Below are positions 8,816 to 17,718 of a stretch of DNA of 64,000 nucleotides, piece by piece. The stretch covers positions 62,001 to 126,000 of the forward strand of contig NZ_FQXV01000008.1 in NCBI RefSeq assembly GCF_900130065.1, written 5' to 3'. The notes under the pieces were generated by a model. It did not search any database. It worked only from the letters and a program-made list of their open reading frames with translations, and had not been told where the DNA came from. This DNA comes from Sporobacter termitidis DSM 10068. GTDB taxonomy: Bacteria > Bacillota > Clostridia > Oscillospirales > Oscillospiraceae. Position numbers and translations under genes: made by a program. Numbering within the stretch: position 1 is the first letter of the stretch; each line of letters starts with the position of its first letter.

Positions 8816-8851
8816 AAAGAGGCCAAAACCCGTGGCGGTTTTGGCCTCTTT
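8816..8851. terminator. bidirectional hairpin terminator
   Basis: AAAGAGGCCAAAACC (8816-8830) pairs perfectly with GGTTTTGGCCTCTTT (8837-8851) around a 6-base loop. The A and T tails lie inside the stem. Confidence 0.7.
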
Positions 8852-9153
8852 GCGTATACCCGGCCTTGCGGTGCGGCCCGGGCCGCCGGAATACATAAAT
8901 ATGCAGCAAACTGTTTTAAAACACAAAAGCGGCCGGTGCGAATCCGTAATAAAATACAAAGCATTTTCAGGGGGGATGAAGTATAATGCGACTGTAATAT
9001 TTTACCATTTATTACTGCGCCTGAAAAAGAATTTTGTGAAAATTGTCATAAAATATCGCCTGTCTGCCCGCTTGCCGCGCCCCCCTGTTTTTTGTGTCCC
9101 GGCGCGTAAACCGATGAATCCGCTCAATTTTAATTTAGGAAGGTAGGAATGAA
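8852..9153. other. intergenic stretch upstream of the sugar transporter
   Basis: No gene seen. A TATAAT at 8982-8987 has no good -35 partner. The region turns AT-rich near 8950-9060, as expected for the transporter promoter and leader. I see no known catabolite-repressor site. Confidence 0.4.
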
Positions 9154-10269
9154 ATGAAAAAGGTAAAAAGAGCGCTGACGCTGATCCTCCTCGTGCTCAC
9201 GGTGGCGGCCCTGCTGGCGTCGTGCACCGGCAACACGGCCACCACGACCCCCGGCACCCCGCCCTCCGCGTCGGCCGGCGCGTCGCCAAGCGGCGGCGGT
9301 ACCGAGAGCGGCCAGGCCGGCGCCGGAAAGCTGGGCGGCGGCAAAGACATTTACAACGACCCGGTCAAGATCGCGTGGATTCCGCTGTCCACCGCCGGGC
9401 AGGTCAATCAGGTCATCGACCTCGTCTGGAAAGACGCGGTGAGGATCTATCCCAACGTCACCATCACCGCCTTCGACCCCGGCTACGATATCAACAAGCA
9501 GATTTCCATGATCAACGAAGCCATCACGGATAAATACGACGCGATCATGCTGCTGGCCATGGACACCGCCGCCTGCAACGACGCCATCACCCAGGCGGAG
9601 AAGGCCGGCATCCCCGTCCTCACCGTCGACTGCGGCGCCACCGCCGTACATACCTTCCACCTCCAGGGCACGGACTACGGCTCCGGGCAATTGGCCGGCC
9701 AGGTGGTGGCCAAGGCGCTCAATAACACCGGCAGCTATCTCGTCCTCGACGCCCCGGCCGAGCAGAAGGCCATCGGGCGCATGGGCGCCGGCTTTATCGA
9801 TTACATGAACGCCAGCACCCAGTGCAAGATGCTGGAGGACGTCAGCATCCCCAACTGGTCGCAGGAGAACGCCAACACCACCATGCGCGACCTTTTGACA
9901 AAATACCAGCCCGGCCAGCTCCAGGCCGTCTACTGCGCCTCCGACGATATCGCCATGGGCGCGCTGCAGGCCATCCAGGCCGCCGGCCGCGACAAGGAGG
10001 GTATCATCCTTTACGGCAACGTCGGCTATCTCCCAGTCCTTAACGCCATCAAGGCCGGCCAGATCTACGGCACCAACTATTCCGACACCTACGCGCACTT
10101 CTATACCGTCTTCCACATGGCGCTCTACTTCATCGAGACGGGCACCACGGCCGTCACCGCCGGCTATACGGCCACGCCCGTGGTCTACGACACGCTGATC
10201 CCCGTCGACAAATCCAACGTTGATTACATCATGAGCGTCAGCCGGTACGCCTACGTGCAGGGCCAGTAG
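9154..10269 (+). CDS. sugar ABC transporter substrate-binding lipoprotein
   Basis: The 371-residue protein has a lipoprotein signal with lipobox LLASC (lipid-attached C24) and a Thr/Pro/Ser/Gly linker to about residue 65. A periplasmic-binding-protein fold of the ribose/galactose type (Peripla_BP_4) follows: KIAWIPLS, then YDAIMLLAMDTAACNDAITQAEKAGIPVLTVDC, and later VYCASDDIAMGALQAIQAAG. It captures a sugar outside the cell and hands it to the two permeases coded downstream. RBS AGGAAGG precedes ATG 9154. A stem-loop after the gene may raise its mRNA level over the membrane parts. The sugar (ribose, xylose or similar) cannot be decided from sequence alone. Confidence 0.9.
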   Translation: MKKVKRALTLILLVLTVAALLASCTGNTATTTPGTPPSASAGASPSGGGTESGQAGAGKLGGGKDIYNDPVKIAWIPLSTAGQVNQVIDLVWKDAVRIYPNVTITAFDPGYDINKQISMINEAITDKYDAIMLLAMDTAACNDAITQAEKAGIPVLTVDCGATAVHTFHLQGTDYGSGQLAGQVVAKALNNTGSYLVLDAPAEQKAIGRMGAGFIDYMNASTQCKMLEDVSIPNWSQENANTTMRDLLTKYQPGQLQAVYCASDDIAMGALQAIQAAGRDKEGIILYGNVGYLPVLNAIKAGQIYGTNYSDTYAHFYTVFHMALYFIETGTTAVTAGYTATPVVYDTLIPVDKSNVDYIMSVSRYAYVQGQ

Positions 10270-10307
10270 CGGCCGCGCCGGTATTCCAGACGCGGAACAG
10301 TCACTTA

Positions 10308-10342
10308 TTACGGGGCCGCTGCCCGGCGGCGGGGCCCCGTAA
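10308..10342 (+). terminator. intercistronic stem-loop after the binding protein
   Basis: TTACGGGGCC (10308-10317) pairs with GGCCCCGTAA (10333-10342). There is no T run, so it looks like an mRNA-stabilising or partial-termination hairpin between the binding-protein and permease genes. Confidence 0.55.
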
Positions 10343-10397
10343 AAGGCCCCGGCGAAAACTGCAAGAACTCCGCTGATATTGGAGGTCCTGAGAAAGA

Positions 10398-11390
10398 ATG
10401 AATACAAAAAACATCCGTAGAATCATATCGGTGCTGCTCGTTTTGATATTGGCAGTCATCTTTTCGTTTACCACCAGATCGTTTCTGGACGCGCGGAACC
10501 TTGTTGAGTTGTTCAGGGAATCGGCCCTCGTGGGCATCGTCGCGCTGGGGGCCTCCTTTGTGATCATCGGCGGTGGCATCGACTTGTCCACCGGCGGCAT
10601 CGTCACCGTGTCGGGCCTTGTGTGCGCCAGACTCTCCTTCATCCCGGGCATCCCCGGCGCCCTGGTGCTGCTGGCCGGTGTTTTGACCGGCGTCGTCTGC
10701 GGCCTCTTAAACGCGGTTTTGGTAACGCGGGTGCACCTGACGGAGTTCGTGGCCACGCTGGCCTCCGGCTTCGTCTATTCGGGTCTGGCGATGCTCATCG
10801 CCTTCCGGGAGGGCGGCATCATCCAGTCCCGGGCGATCACGAACGCCAGCTTCACCTTCCTGGGCGGCAAGATCGGCGGCATCTACAATATCACGGCGGT
10901 CTGGGTCGTCCTCATGATCGTCATGATGCTTGTCCTGACGAAAACGACCTTTGGGCTGCATACATACGCGCAGGGCTCCAACGCCAGGTCGGCGCTCATG
11001 TCGGGCGTCAACAACGATTTTATCAAGGGCAGCGGCTTTGTCATCTGCGGCGCCTGCGCGGGCCTCGCCGCCGCCTTTGTCGTGGCCAAGAACGCCGCCG
11101 CGCCCGTGACGCTGGGGAGCGACGTGGCGTTTGAGGCCATCGCCGCCTGCGTTGTCGGCGGGCTCGTCCTGGGCGGCGGGCGCGGGGACGCCGTCGGCGC
11201 GTTCCTGGGCGGCTTGTTCATGCAGCTCATCCTCAACGGCATCTACAAGTACAATCTGCCGATCGCCTACCAGTGGATTCTCATGGGCGCCATCATCGTG
11301 CTGGTCACGGCGTTTGACGCGCAGTTCAACAAGCTGCGCTTCGGCCAGAAAAAACCGCGCCCCGTAGAGAGGAAGGAGGCGGTCGTTTAA
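10398..11390 (+). CDS. sugar ABC transporter permease (RbsC/XylH family)
   Basis: The 330-residue protein is mostly membrane helices. Family marks are IGGGIDLSTGGIVTVSGLV at about residues 55-75, the GLLNAVLVTRVHLTEFVATLAS segment, and the late ACVVGGLVLGGGRGDAVGAFLGG coupling region. It would form half of the translocation channel. GGAGGT at 10381 precedes ATG 10398. The stop touches the ATPase start directly. A second, different permease follows the ATPase, so the channel is probably a heterodimer, whereas many ribose systems use one permease gene. Confidence 0.9.
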   Translation: MNTKNIRRIISVLLVLILAVIFSFTTRSFLDARNLVELFRESALVGIVALGASFVIIGGGIDLSTGGIVTVSGLVCARLSFIPGIPGALVLLAGVLTGVVCGLLNAVLVTRVHLTEFVATLASGFVYSGLAMLIAFREGGIIQSRAITNASFTFLGGKIGGIYNITAVWVVLMIVMMLVLTKTTFGLHTYAQGSNARSALMSGVNNDFIKGSGFVICGACAGLAAAFVVAKNAAAPVTLGSDVAFEAIAACVVGGLVLGGGRGDAVGAFLGGLFMQLILNGIYKYNLPIAYQWILMGAIIVLVTAFDAQFNKLRFGQKKPRPVERKEAVV

Positions 11391-12905
11391 ATGGCAGAGA
11401 ACAATTCCCTGCTGGCGTGCCGGGGCATCTGCAAGCAGTTTGGCGGCATCCCCGTCCTGAAAAGCGTGGACCTGGACATCGGGCCCGGCGAGGTGCACGC
11501 CCTGATGGGCGAAAACGGCGCGGGCAAATCCACCGTCATCAAGATCATCACCGGCGTCTACGCCATGGACGAGGGGCAGATATTCATCGACGGGGCGCCC
11601 GCGGCCATCGCCTGCCGGCAGGACGCGCGAGAGCGCGGGATATCCGTCATCTATCAGGAGCTCAGCCTGTTCCCGGCGCTGGACGTCACGGAGAATGTCT
11701 TTATCGGGCAGGAGCTGAGCCGTTACGGCCTCACGCGGAAAAAAGAGATGCGCCGGCGCGTCCGCGCGCTCATCGACAAATACGGCTTCGACCTGGACCC
11801 GGCGGCCGTCGTCGGCTCCATGGGCATGGCCCAGCGGCAGATGGTGGAGATTTTAAAGGCCCTGTCCATGGACGCCCGGCTCATCATCATGGATGAGCCC
11901 ACGGCGTCCCTCTCCGCCTCGGAGACGGAGAAGCTCTTTGAGACGATCGACAGCCTGCGCAAAAAGGGCACGAGCATCCTCTATATCTCCCACCGGCTGG
12001 AGGAGATCTACCGGCTGGCCGACCGGCTCACCGTCATGCGCGACGGGGAGAACGTCGGCGTTCTGACGCGGGACGAGATCACGCCCCAAAAGGTCACCGC
12101 CATGATGATCGGCCACGAACTCAAGGAGGACAAAAACAGGGAGCGGCGCCACAGATTCGAGGGCAACCGCCTGGAGGTCAAAGGGCTCTGGTACAAGGAC
12201 CTGCTGCGGGACGTGAGCTTTACGGCGTACGGGGGTGAAATCCTCGGCATCGGCGGGCTCGTGGGCTCCGGCAGGACGGAGCTCATCCGGTGCGTCTACG
12301 GCGCTGCCCGGCCCAGCCGCGGCGAAATCGCCTTAAACGGCAGGCCGGTGAGCCGGTCGGTTGGGAAAAACATCAAGGCCGGCTTCGGCCTGGTGCCGGA
12401 GGACCGGCGCGGCGAGGGCTTCGTGCCGCTCCTGTCCATCGAGAAAAATCTCGCCGCCGCCAGCTATGACAGACTGGCCAGCTTCGGCTTTGTCAGCCGG
12501 AAAAAGGAGGTCGCTTTCGCCACGGAGGCCATCAGGAGCTACGATATCCGCCCGCCGGTGCGGCAGCTGCCGGTGGGCAATCTCTCCGGCGGCAACCAGC
12601 AAAAGGTGGTCCTCGGCCGGTGGCTGTCCCGGAAGCCCCGGGTGCTGCTCCTGGACGAACCCACGGCCGGGGTCGACGTGGGCGTCAAGCACGAGCTGTA
12701 TCACTACATGCGGGCCCTGGCGCTGTCCGGCTCCATCGTCGTCATGGTCTCGTCGGACCTGGAGGAGCTGACCCGGGTCTCCGACCGCATCCTTGTCATG
12801 TACGGCGGCCGCTTCTTTGAGGAATTCGAGCACGAAAAGGCGACACAGTCCGCCGTCCTGCTGGCCGCCTCCGGCCAGCACACCGGGGAGGGCGCCGCGC
12901 TATGA
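11391..12905 (+). CDS. sugar ABC transporter ATP-binding protein (RbsA/MglA type, two ATPase domains)
   Basis: The 504 residues hold two ABC domains in tandem, as in RbsA/XylG/MglA. The first has Walker A GENGAGKST at residues 40-48, Walker B LIIMDEPTAS and a divergent signature (MGMAQRQMVEILKA). The second has a degenerate P-loop (GLVGSGRTEL), the canonical signature LSGGNQQKVVLG at about 398-409 and Walker B VLLLDEPTAG. One degenerate site is normal for this family. It powers sugar import with the flanking permeases. RBS GGAAGGAGG overlaps the end of the preceding gene, and the stop overlaps the next start as ATGA. Confidence 0.95.
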   Translation: MAENNSLLACRGICKQFGGIPVLKSVDLDIGPGEVHALMGENGAGKSTVIKIITGVYAMDEGQIFIDGAPAAIACRQDARERGISVIYQELSLFPALDVTENVFIGQELSRYGLTRKKEMRRRVRALIDKYGFDLDPAAVVGSMGMAQRQMVEILKALSMDARLIIMDEPTASLSASETEKLFETIDSLRKKGTSILYISHRLEEIYRLADRLTVMRDGENVGVLTRDEITPQKVTAMMIGHELKEDKNRERRHRFEGNRLEVKGLWYKDLLRDVSFTAYGGEILGIGGLVGSGRTELIRCVYGAARPSRGEIALNGRPVSRSVGKNIKAGFGLVPEDRRGEGFVPLLSIEKNLAAASYDRLASFGFVSRKKEVAFATEAIRSYDIRPPVRQLPVGNLSGGNQQKVVLGRWLSRKPRVLLLDEPTAGVDVGVKHELYHYMRALALSGSIVVMVSSDLEELTRVSDRILVMYGGRFFEEFEHEKATQSAVLLAASGQHTGEGAAL

Positions 12906-13918
12906 AAAAGGTGATCGGTTTCCTGGGCAACCCCTGGGGTCAGCGGCTGACGATCCTGGTCATCATCGCGGTCGTCATGGCCGTCTTCCAGCAGAATTTC
13001 TTCAGGCCGTCGAACTTCTCCAGCATCCTGCTGGCGATCTCCCTGTACGGCATCATGGCCTGCGGCATGCTCTTCGTTGTGCTGCTCGGCGGCATCGACC
13101 TGTCGGTGGGCTCCATGGCGGCGATGACGGCGTCGATTCTGGCCATGAGCGCCCAGAGCAGCGGGTATACGGCGGCCGGGTTTATCACGGGCGTCCTGCT
13201 GGGGCTCGCCGCCTGCGTCGCCGTCGGCATTGTCCACGGCGTCCTTGTCACGTATTTCGCCATCCCGGCATTCGTCGTGACGCTGGCGACGAAGTATATC
13301 GTCTACGGGCTCGTGCTGCTGGTCACGGGCGGCCACTTCGTGCAGATCATCGACAAGGGCATCCTGTATCAGCTGGGCAACGCCAGGCTGTTCGGGGCAA
13401 TCCCCATGCCGGAGGTGATCTTTATCCTCTATGCCGTCCTCTGCGCCGTCATTTTGGGCAAAACCGTCTTCGGGCGGCGGCTGTACGCCACGGGCGGCAA
13501 TCCCGTGGCGTCAAAGCTCGTCGGCGTCAAAACGAACGGCACCGTGCTCGTCTCCTACGTCATCTGCAGCATTTCGGCCGGCATCGGCGGCATGATCCTG
13601 GCATCCATGAACATGCAGGCCGGCCCCACCACTGCGGGCGGCTACGAGGGCAATGTTTTAACGGCGATGGTCGTCGGCGGCCTCAACCTGGCCGGCGGCG
13701 AGGGCGGCGTGGTGGGCGCCATCTTCGGCGCGCTCCTGGTCGGCATCATCAACAACATGCTGATCCTCCTGGGCGTCCCCTCCGATTACACCACGTTTGT
13801 CCAGGGCGTCATCATCATCGCCGCCGTCTCGCTCAACATGTACACCAGCCGCCGCAGCCAGGGCCTGACGCGCCGGCGGACAAAAAAACCGCCGGAAAAG
13901 ATCCCGGTAACAAGGTAG
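12902..13918 (+). CDS. second sugar ABC transporter permease (RbsC family)
   Basis: The 338-residue membrane protein has the same family marks as the first permease (LLGGIDLSVGSMAAMTAS; GVLVTYFAIPAFVVTLATKYI; VVGGLNLAGGEGGVVGAIFGALLVG) but is clearly divergent from it. It overlaps the ATPase stop by 4 bp. The last 20 residues are basic and cytoplasmic. It completes a binding protein, permease, ATPase, permease operon. No kinase or isomerase gene is adjacent, so sugar metabolism must be coded elsewhere. Confidence 0.9.
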   Translation: MKKVIGFLGNPWGQRLTILVIIAVVMAVFQQNFFRPSNFSSILLAISLYGIMACGMLFVVLLGGIDLSVGSMAAMTASILAMSAQSSGYTAAGFITGVLLGLAACVAVGIVHGVLVTYFAIPAFVVTLATKYIVYGLVLLVTGGHFVQIIDKGILYQLGNARLFGAIPMPEVIFILYAVLCAVILGKTVFGRRLYATGGNPVASKLVGVKTNGTVLVSYVICSISAGIGGMILASMNMQAGPTTAGGYEGNVLTAMVVGGLNLAGGEGGVVGAIFGALLVGIINNMLILLGVPSDYTTFVQGVIIIAAVSLNMYTSRRSQGLTRRRTKKPPEKIPVTR

Positions 13919-13995
13919 GGCAAGGGCTCTGCCCTTGCCGCCGCTATCCCCGTCCGTGCCGCCCGCGTCCTCATTCGTACCGCCCCTACGGCCTT

Positions 13996-14140
13996 GCCTC
14001 CCTCGGACAAGGGAGGTGGCGCGAAGCGCCGGAAGGAGTGAAGCTTGTGCCGCGCGGCTGAGTGTGAGTTTCCGCCGCGCCGGGAAGGTTCCCTCCTTCA
14101 GTCGCCCACGGGCGACAGCTCCCTCGTCTGAGGGAGCCTT
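13996..14140 (+). repeat. about 145-bp structured repeat, copy A
   Basis: GCCTCCCTCGGACAAGGGAGGTGGC opens the element, a CGCGAAGCG hairpin and GGAAGGAGTG follow, and it closes with CTCCTTCAGTCG and a CTCCCTCGTCTGAGGGAG hairpin. The layout matches copy C at 17476-17615, and its 3' half matches copy B at 17312-17363 in reverse. No coding potential is evident; it fills the gap after the sugar operon. Confidence 0.65.
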
Positions 14141-14193
14141 GGAAGGGGGCGGCCCGCCGTCGTTCCCCGCCGCCCATCTCGAAATTCCATATT

Positions 14194-14221
14194 TTCACAC
14201 CGGGGCATTGCGTGATATAAT
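14194..14221 (+). promoter_or_regulatory. promoter of the flavoenzyme gene
   Basis: TTCACA (14194-14199), 16 bp, then TATAAT (14216-14221), 45 bp before the start codon. Confidence 0.5.
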
Positions 14222-14265
14222 CGCAGGTAACAGGAGGCGGAGCGCCAGACGTTCCGGATTTTATT

Positions 14266-16269
14266 ATGAAATATAAACACCTTTTCGAGCCGATCCAGCT
14301 GGGGAAGCAGCTTTTCCGCAACAGGATATTCGCCTCGCCCCAGGATTTTCCCGGGCTCACGTCCGACCGGTTTCTGACGAAGGACGGCACGGCGTTTTAC
14401 GAGCTGAAGGCGCAGGGGGGGTACGCCTCCGTCTGCGTGGGCGATTTCATGGTGGACTCCCGGGCCGGGCACAGCCATCCCTTCCAGCTGCGCGGCGACG
14501 ACGTCAGGGGCAAGGTCAGCCTCACGCTGACGGCCAACGCCATCACGCGCCACGGCGCCGTGGCGTCGGCGGAACTCAACCACGCCGGCATCAACGCCAA
14601 CGTGATGGCGGAGCGGGAGGGCTTTATTTACGGCTTTACCGACGGCGTCCGCCCGGACGGCGTGCCGGTCAGGGCCATGGACGAGGCGTGGATCGAGCGC
14701 CTGATCGGCCTGTTTGCCTCGGGCGCGGCGTTTGCCCGCCAGTGCGGGTTCAACATGGTCACCATCCACGGCGGCCACGGCTGGCTGTTTTCGCAGTTCA
14801 TGTCGCCCCGGGACAACAAGCGGACGGACCGCTGGGGCGGCACCTTTGAAAACCGCATGCGCTTTCCGCTTTCAGCCATCGAGGCAATCCGCAAGGCCGT
14901 GGGGCCCGGCTTCCCTGTCGAAATTCGGCTGAGCGGCGCGGAATACTTAGGCGACGACGGGTATGACCTGGATTACGGCACGGCCATCGCCAAAGCGCTG
15001 GACGGCAAGGTGGACCTCATCCACGTCTCCGCCGGACACCATGAGATCGACGCGGCCAGCATGGTGACGCACCCCAGCATGTTCATGCCGGACGGCGTCA
15101 ACGTCCATCTGGCCGCGGAGATCAAAAAGCATGTCAAAACGCCGGTGGCCACCGTCGGCGCGCTGACGGACCCCGTTATGATGGAGGAGATCATCGCCTC
15201 CGGCCAGGCCGACGTGGTGGCGCTGGGCCGGCAGACGCTGGCCGACCCGAACCTGCCGCTGAAGGCGCGGGCGGGCCGGGAGGACGAGATCAACAGGTGC
15301 CTGCGGTGCTACAACTGCTTTTCCTACTCCACGATGGGCGGTGTCTTTTACTGCGCCACAAACCCCGTCATCGGCAACGAGCTGGAAAGCATGTTCGACA
15401 TTCCGCCCCGCAAAAAGAAAACCGTCCTCGTGGCGGGCGGCGGCATCGGCGGCATGCAGGCGGCGCTGACGGCGTCAGAGCGGGGCCACAAGGTCATATT
15501 GTGCGAGAAATCCGGCCGCCTCGGCGGCGTGCTGCGCTGCGAGGCGCATATTCCGTTCAAGAAGCATTTGGAGGAGTATCTGGATCTCCAGGCGCGGCTC
15601 ATCTCCCGGTCGACCGTGGAGGTGCGCCTGAACACGGAAGTGACGCCGGAGAGCGTGGCGGCACTCAAGCCCGACGTCGTCATCGCGGCGCTCGGTTCCC
15701 GGCCCGTCGCGCCGCGCATCCCCGGCATCGACGGCGACAATGTTTTCGGGGCCGAGGACGTCTACGACAGGCCGGAGCTCGTGGGCAAAAGGGCGGTCAT
15801 CCTGGGCGGCGGCCTCGTGGGACTGGAGCTGGGCGTCTATCTGGCCGAAACGGGCCGGGAGGTGACGGTTGTGGAGCTGCTGCCGCGCACCTGCGCCTCC
15901 CCCGACGACAAGGAGACCTCCGAGCGGTTCTCCGCCTTCGGGGGCATGGTGGTGGGGGACCCGCTCGTCCACGGCATCGCCATCCGGGAGTATCTTAAAA
16001 AGCTGCCGAATATGACGATCCGCACGTCCACAAAGGCGCTGGAGATTAACGATAACGGTATCGCCGTCGAAGGGCCGGACGGCGTCCAAACCATCGGCGC
16101 CGACACGATTATTTACGCCGTCGGGCAGCGCCCCCTCCGCGAGGAGGCTCAGGCCCTTGCCGCCGCCGCGCCGGAGTTTCACGCCCTCGGCGACTGCGTA
16201 ACGCCGCGCAACATCTTTTCGGCCACTCAGGCGGCCTGGTCGACCGCCCGCGATATCGGCCGGGTGTGA
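14266..16269 (+). CDS. NADH:flavin oxidoreductase / 2,4-dienoyl-CoA reductase family protein
   Basis: The 667-residue length and domain order match FadH and bile-acid BaiCD/BaiH-type enzymes. An Old Yellow Enzyme TIM barrel (about residues 1-340, FMN-binding, HGGHGWLFSQFMSPRDNKRTDRWGG) is followed by a 4Fe-4S motif with C345, C348, C351 and C363. A two-dinucleotide-fold domain comes next (VLVAGGGIGGMQAA at about 388 for FAD, VILGGGLVGLELG at about 511 for NAD(P)). It should reduce a conjugated C=C bond of an enoyl-type substrate; which one is unknown. ATG 14266 has only a weak ribosome site, while AGGAGG lies too far upstream at 14232. It stands alone with its own promoter. Confidence 0.9.
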   Translation: MKYKHLFEPIQLGKQLFRNRIFASPQDFPGLTSDRFLTKDGTAFYELKAQGGYASVCVGDFMVDSRAGHSHPFQLRGDDVRGKVSLTLTANAITRHGAVASAELNHAGINANVMAEREGFIYGFTDGVRPDGVPVRAMDEAWIERLIGLFASGAAFARQCGFNMVTIHGGHGWLFSQFMSPRDNKRTDRWGGTFENRMRFPLSAIEAIRKAVGPGFPVEIRLSGAEYLGDDGYDLDYGTAIAKALDGKVDLIHVSAGHHEIDAASMVTHPSMFMPDGVNVHLAAEIKKHVKTPVATVGALTDPVMMEEIIASGQADVVALGRQTLADPNLPLKARAGREDEINRCLRCYNCFSYSTMGGVFYCATNPVIGNELESMFDIPPRKKKTVLVAGGGIGGMQAALTASERGHKVILCEKSGRLGGVLRCEAHIPFKKHLEEYLDLQARLISRSTVEVRLNTEVTPESVAALKPDVVIAALGSRPVAPRIPGIDGDNVFGAEDVYDRPELVGKRAVILGGGLVGLELGVYLAETGREVTVVELLPRTCASPDDKETSERFSAFGGMVVGDPLVHGIAIREYLKKLPNMTIRTSTKALEINDNGIAVEGPDGVQTIGADTIIYAVGQRPLREEAQALAAAAPEFHALGDCVTPRNIFSATQAAWSTARDIGRV

Positions 16270-16310
16270 CAGATAAAGCCGCCCTGAGGCGGCGGAGGAG
16301 GTAAAAAAAC

Positions 16311-16692
16311 ATGAGCAAAGCTTCGATATCGATGGGCGCATTATGCATCGACGCCGGCAACGCCGGTCGTCTGGCGGATTTTTACGCCAGGCTTCTCGGC
16401 TGGGAAAAATTCCACGACGCGGACGGTTGGGCCGCGATCAGGTCGTCCGACGGCGCGCAGCTGCTCAGCTTTCAGACGGTGGAGGATTACACCCCGCCCG
16501 TCTGGCCCTGGGAAGCGGGAAAGCAGGCACAGATGATGCACCTGGACCTCAATGCCGACGACGTGAACGCGGCGGTCGAATTTGCGCTCTCGTGCGGCGC
16601 GACGGTTGCGGATACCCAATACTTCGGCGACATCGCCAAGACTGATGCTGGACCCCGCGGGCCATCCGTTTTGCCTCTGTCCCACGGAGTGA
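16311..16692 (+). pseudogene. VOC/glyoxalase-fold protein, frameshifted near the C-terminus
   Basis: The frame from ATG 16311 gives a normal VOC (vicinal oxygen chelate) protein to about residue 111 (LCIDAGNAGRLADFYARLLGW; PPVWPWEAGKQAQMMHLDL). The conserved ending LMLDPAGHPFCLCPTE then appears one frame over from about 16642 to TGA 16690-16692. One surplus base near 16641-16645 explains this. The intact relative at 49978 shows the expected continuous WRVLLDPAGHPFC ending. Left as it is, the first frame runs on to 16796 with unrelated residues. RBS GGAGG precedes the start. It may be a real mutation or a sequencing error. Confidence 0.8.
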
Positions 16693-16772
16693 CGCCGCTT
16701 TCCGAAACGGTGACGCCGCCGGCGCAGACAGGCCGCTGCGGCGCTGTGTCAGCGCTCCGCGATCCCCTCATC

Positions 16773-16807
16773 GGCACGCTCAGTATAACATACTGAGCGT
16801 GCCTTTT
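16773..16807 (+). terminator. intrinsic terminator after the VOC gene
   Basis: GGCACGCTCAGTAT (16773-16786) pairs perfectly with ATACTGAGCGTGCC (16790-16803), followed by TTTT. Confidence 0.85.
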
Positions 16808-17191
16808 CCGTTATGAGAAAGCCGTCTTCCCACCCGCATACTCATTCGACATAAAACGACAAACGCCCCCAATCGGCGTTTTTAAAAATATAAATATAGC
16901 ACAAATTAAGATTCTCGAAAATCAATTATCCAGTAACCCCAACGCTTTGACCGCTTTTCAAGCCCCCAACGCTTAATACTTTCGTAACATATCAAGGAAA
17001 ATATTGCGCCAATCTGCCCCCTTTTAAAGGTTTACAAGGCATTTTTATTCCAAATCAGTCCCAAAACATCAAATAGAAGCCCTTTTTCATCCAATACAAG
17101 CCTGTTTTCCTGTCGAATCCGTCGCAGGGGACGAAGCCCACATCGCCCCGTCGGTCCTTCCCCACAGGCCACCGCCGCGCCGACAGAAGCA
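16808..17191. other. gene-free stretch, AT-rich then GC-rich
   Basis: Apart from a small hairpin (AAACGCC at 16861 pairing with GGCGTTT at 16875, then T) I see no gene, RNA or clear promoter. Short open frames on the minus strand here show no family traits or ribosome sites. Confidence 0.5.
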
Positions 17192-17213
17192 GGCGAACAC
17201 AGTTCGCCCCTAC
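17192..17213 (-). repeat. short palindromic TGTAGGG-family repeat, copy 2
   Basis: On the minus strand it reads GTAGGGGCGAAC, TGT, GTTCGCC, a hairpin led by the conserved GTAGGGGC. Confidence 0.6.
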
Positions 17214-17256
17214 GAAGACAATCCATGCCGTCCCCTCGCACCGCACCCCGGGGAAC

Positions 17257-17283
17257 GGGCCGCCGAAGGCGGCGGCCCCTACA
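17257..17283 (-). repeat. short palindromic TGTAGGG-family repeat, copy 3
   Basis: On the minus strand TGTAGGGGCCGCCGCC, TTC, GGCGGCCC forms a long GC hairpin. Its arms are near-identical to those of copy 7 at 24694. Confidence 0.6.
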
Positions 17284-17311
17284 TGCCGCGCGCGTATCCC
17301 CGTTCTTCCCC

Positions 17312-17363
17312 GGCTCCCTCAGACGAGGGAGCTGTCGCCCGCAGGCGACTGAAGGAGGGAACC
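17312..17363 (-). repeat. half copy B of the structured repeat
   Basis: Reverse complement of the 3' half of copy A with about 50 of 52 bases identical. It contains the GGGAG and CGCCC hairpins and ends GAAGGAGGGAACC. Confidence 0.65.
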
Positions 17364-17475
17364 TTGCCGGCACGGCGCCGTACAAAGCTGGCATGGAAAT
17401 CCTTATAGTTTTATGTAGGGGCGATTCATGAACATGGCTATTAGGTTAACTCAGCAAAGCTGCTGCGCACTGGTA

Positions 17476-17615
17476 GCCTTCCCCTTGGGGAAGGTGGCAC
17501 GGCGAAGCCGTGACGGATGAGGGCGGCTTGCGGCGCGTCACACGGTTTTTAGTTCAACCGCCTGCGGCGGACCCTCATCAGTCGGCTGCGCCGACAGCTT
17601 CCCCCAGGGGAAGCC
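17476..17615 (+). repeat. about 140-bp structured repeat, copy C
   Basis: It starts GCCTTCCCCTTGGGGAAGGTGGC, then ACGGCGAAGCCGTGACGGATGAGGG, and closes CCCTCATCAGTCGGCTGCGCCGAC, then a GCTTCCCCCAGGGGAAGC hairpin. Same order of parts as copy A, with arms changed in a base-paired way. It is flanked by copies of GTTAACT-like sequence (about 17444 and 17636). Confidence 0.65.
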
Positions 17616-17660
17616 TTTAGATTGACGGGCTCCTGAGTTAACCTAATAGAACTGCCGGAG

Positions 17661-17682
17661 ACGAACACAGTTCGCCCCTACG
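17661..17682 (-). repeat. short palindromic TGTAGGG-family repeat, copy 5
   Basis: CGAACACAGTTCGCCCCTACG repeats copy 2 almost exactly. Confidence 0.6.
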
Positions 17683-17718
17683 CGGGCATCCTTCCTCCCG
17701 GGTTATCCGCCGCGCGGC

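Noticed and set aside
9130-10407. Long minus-strand frame of 425 codons over the sugar-binding protein
   Set aside because: Shadow of a well-supported lipoprotein gene; composition (Gly, Val, Asp, His rich) is typical of antisense frames in GC-rich DNA.
14041-14276. Frame 13935-14276 between the sugar operon and the flavoenzyme as a gene
   Set aside because: It lies within the structured repeat, has no start signal and no similarity.
17032-17394. Minus-strand frame of 120 codons in the repeat cluster
   Set aside because: It crosses three repeat copies, has no ribosome site and no protein-like composition.
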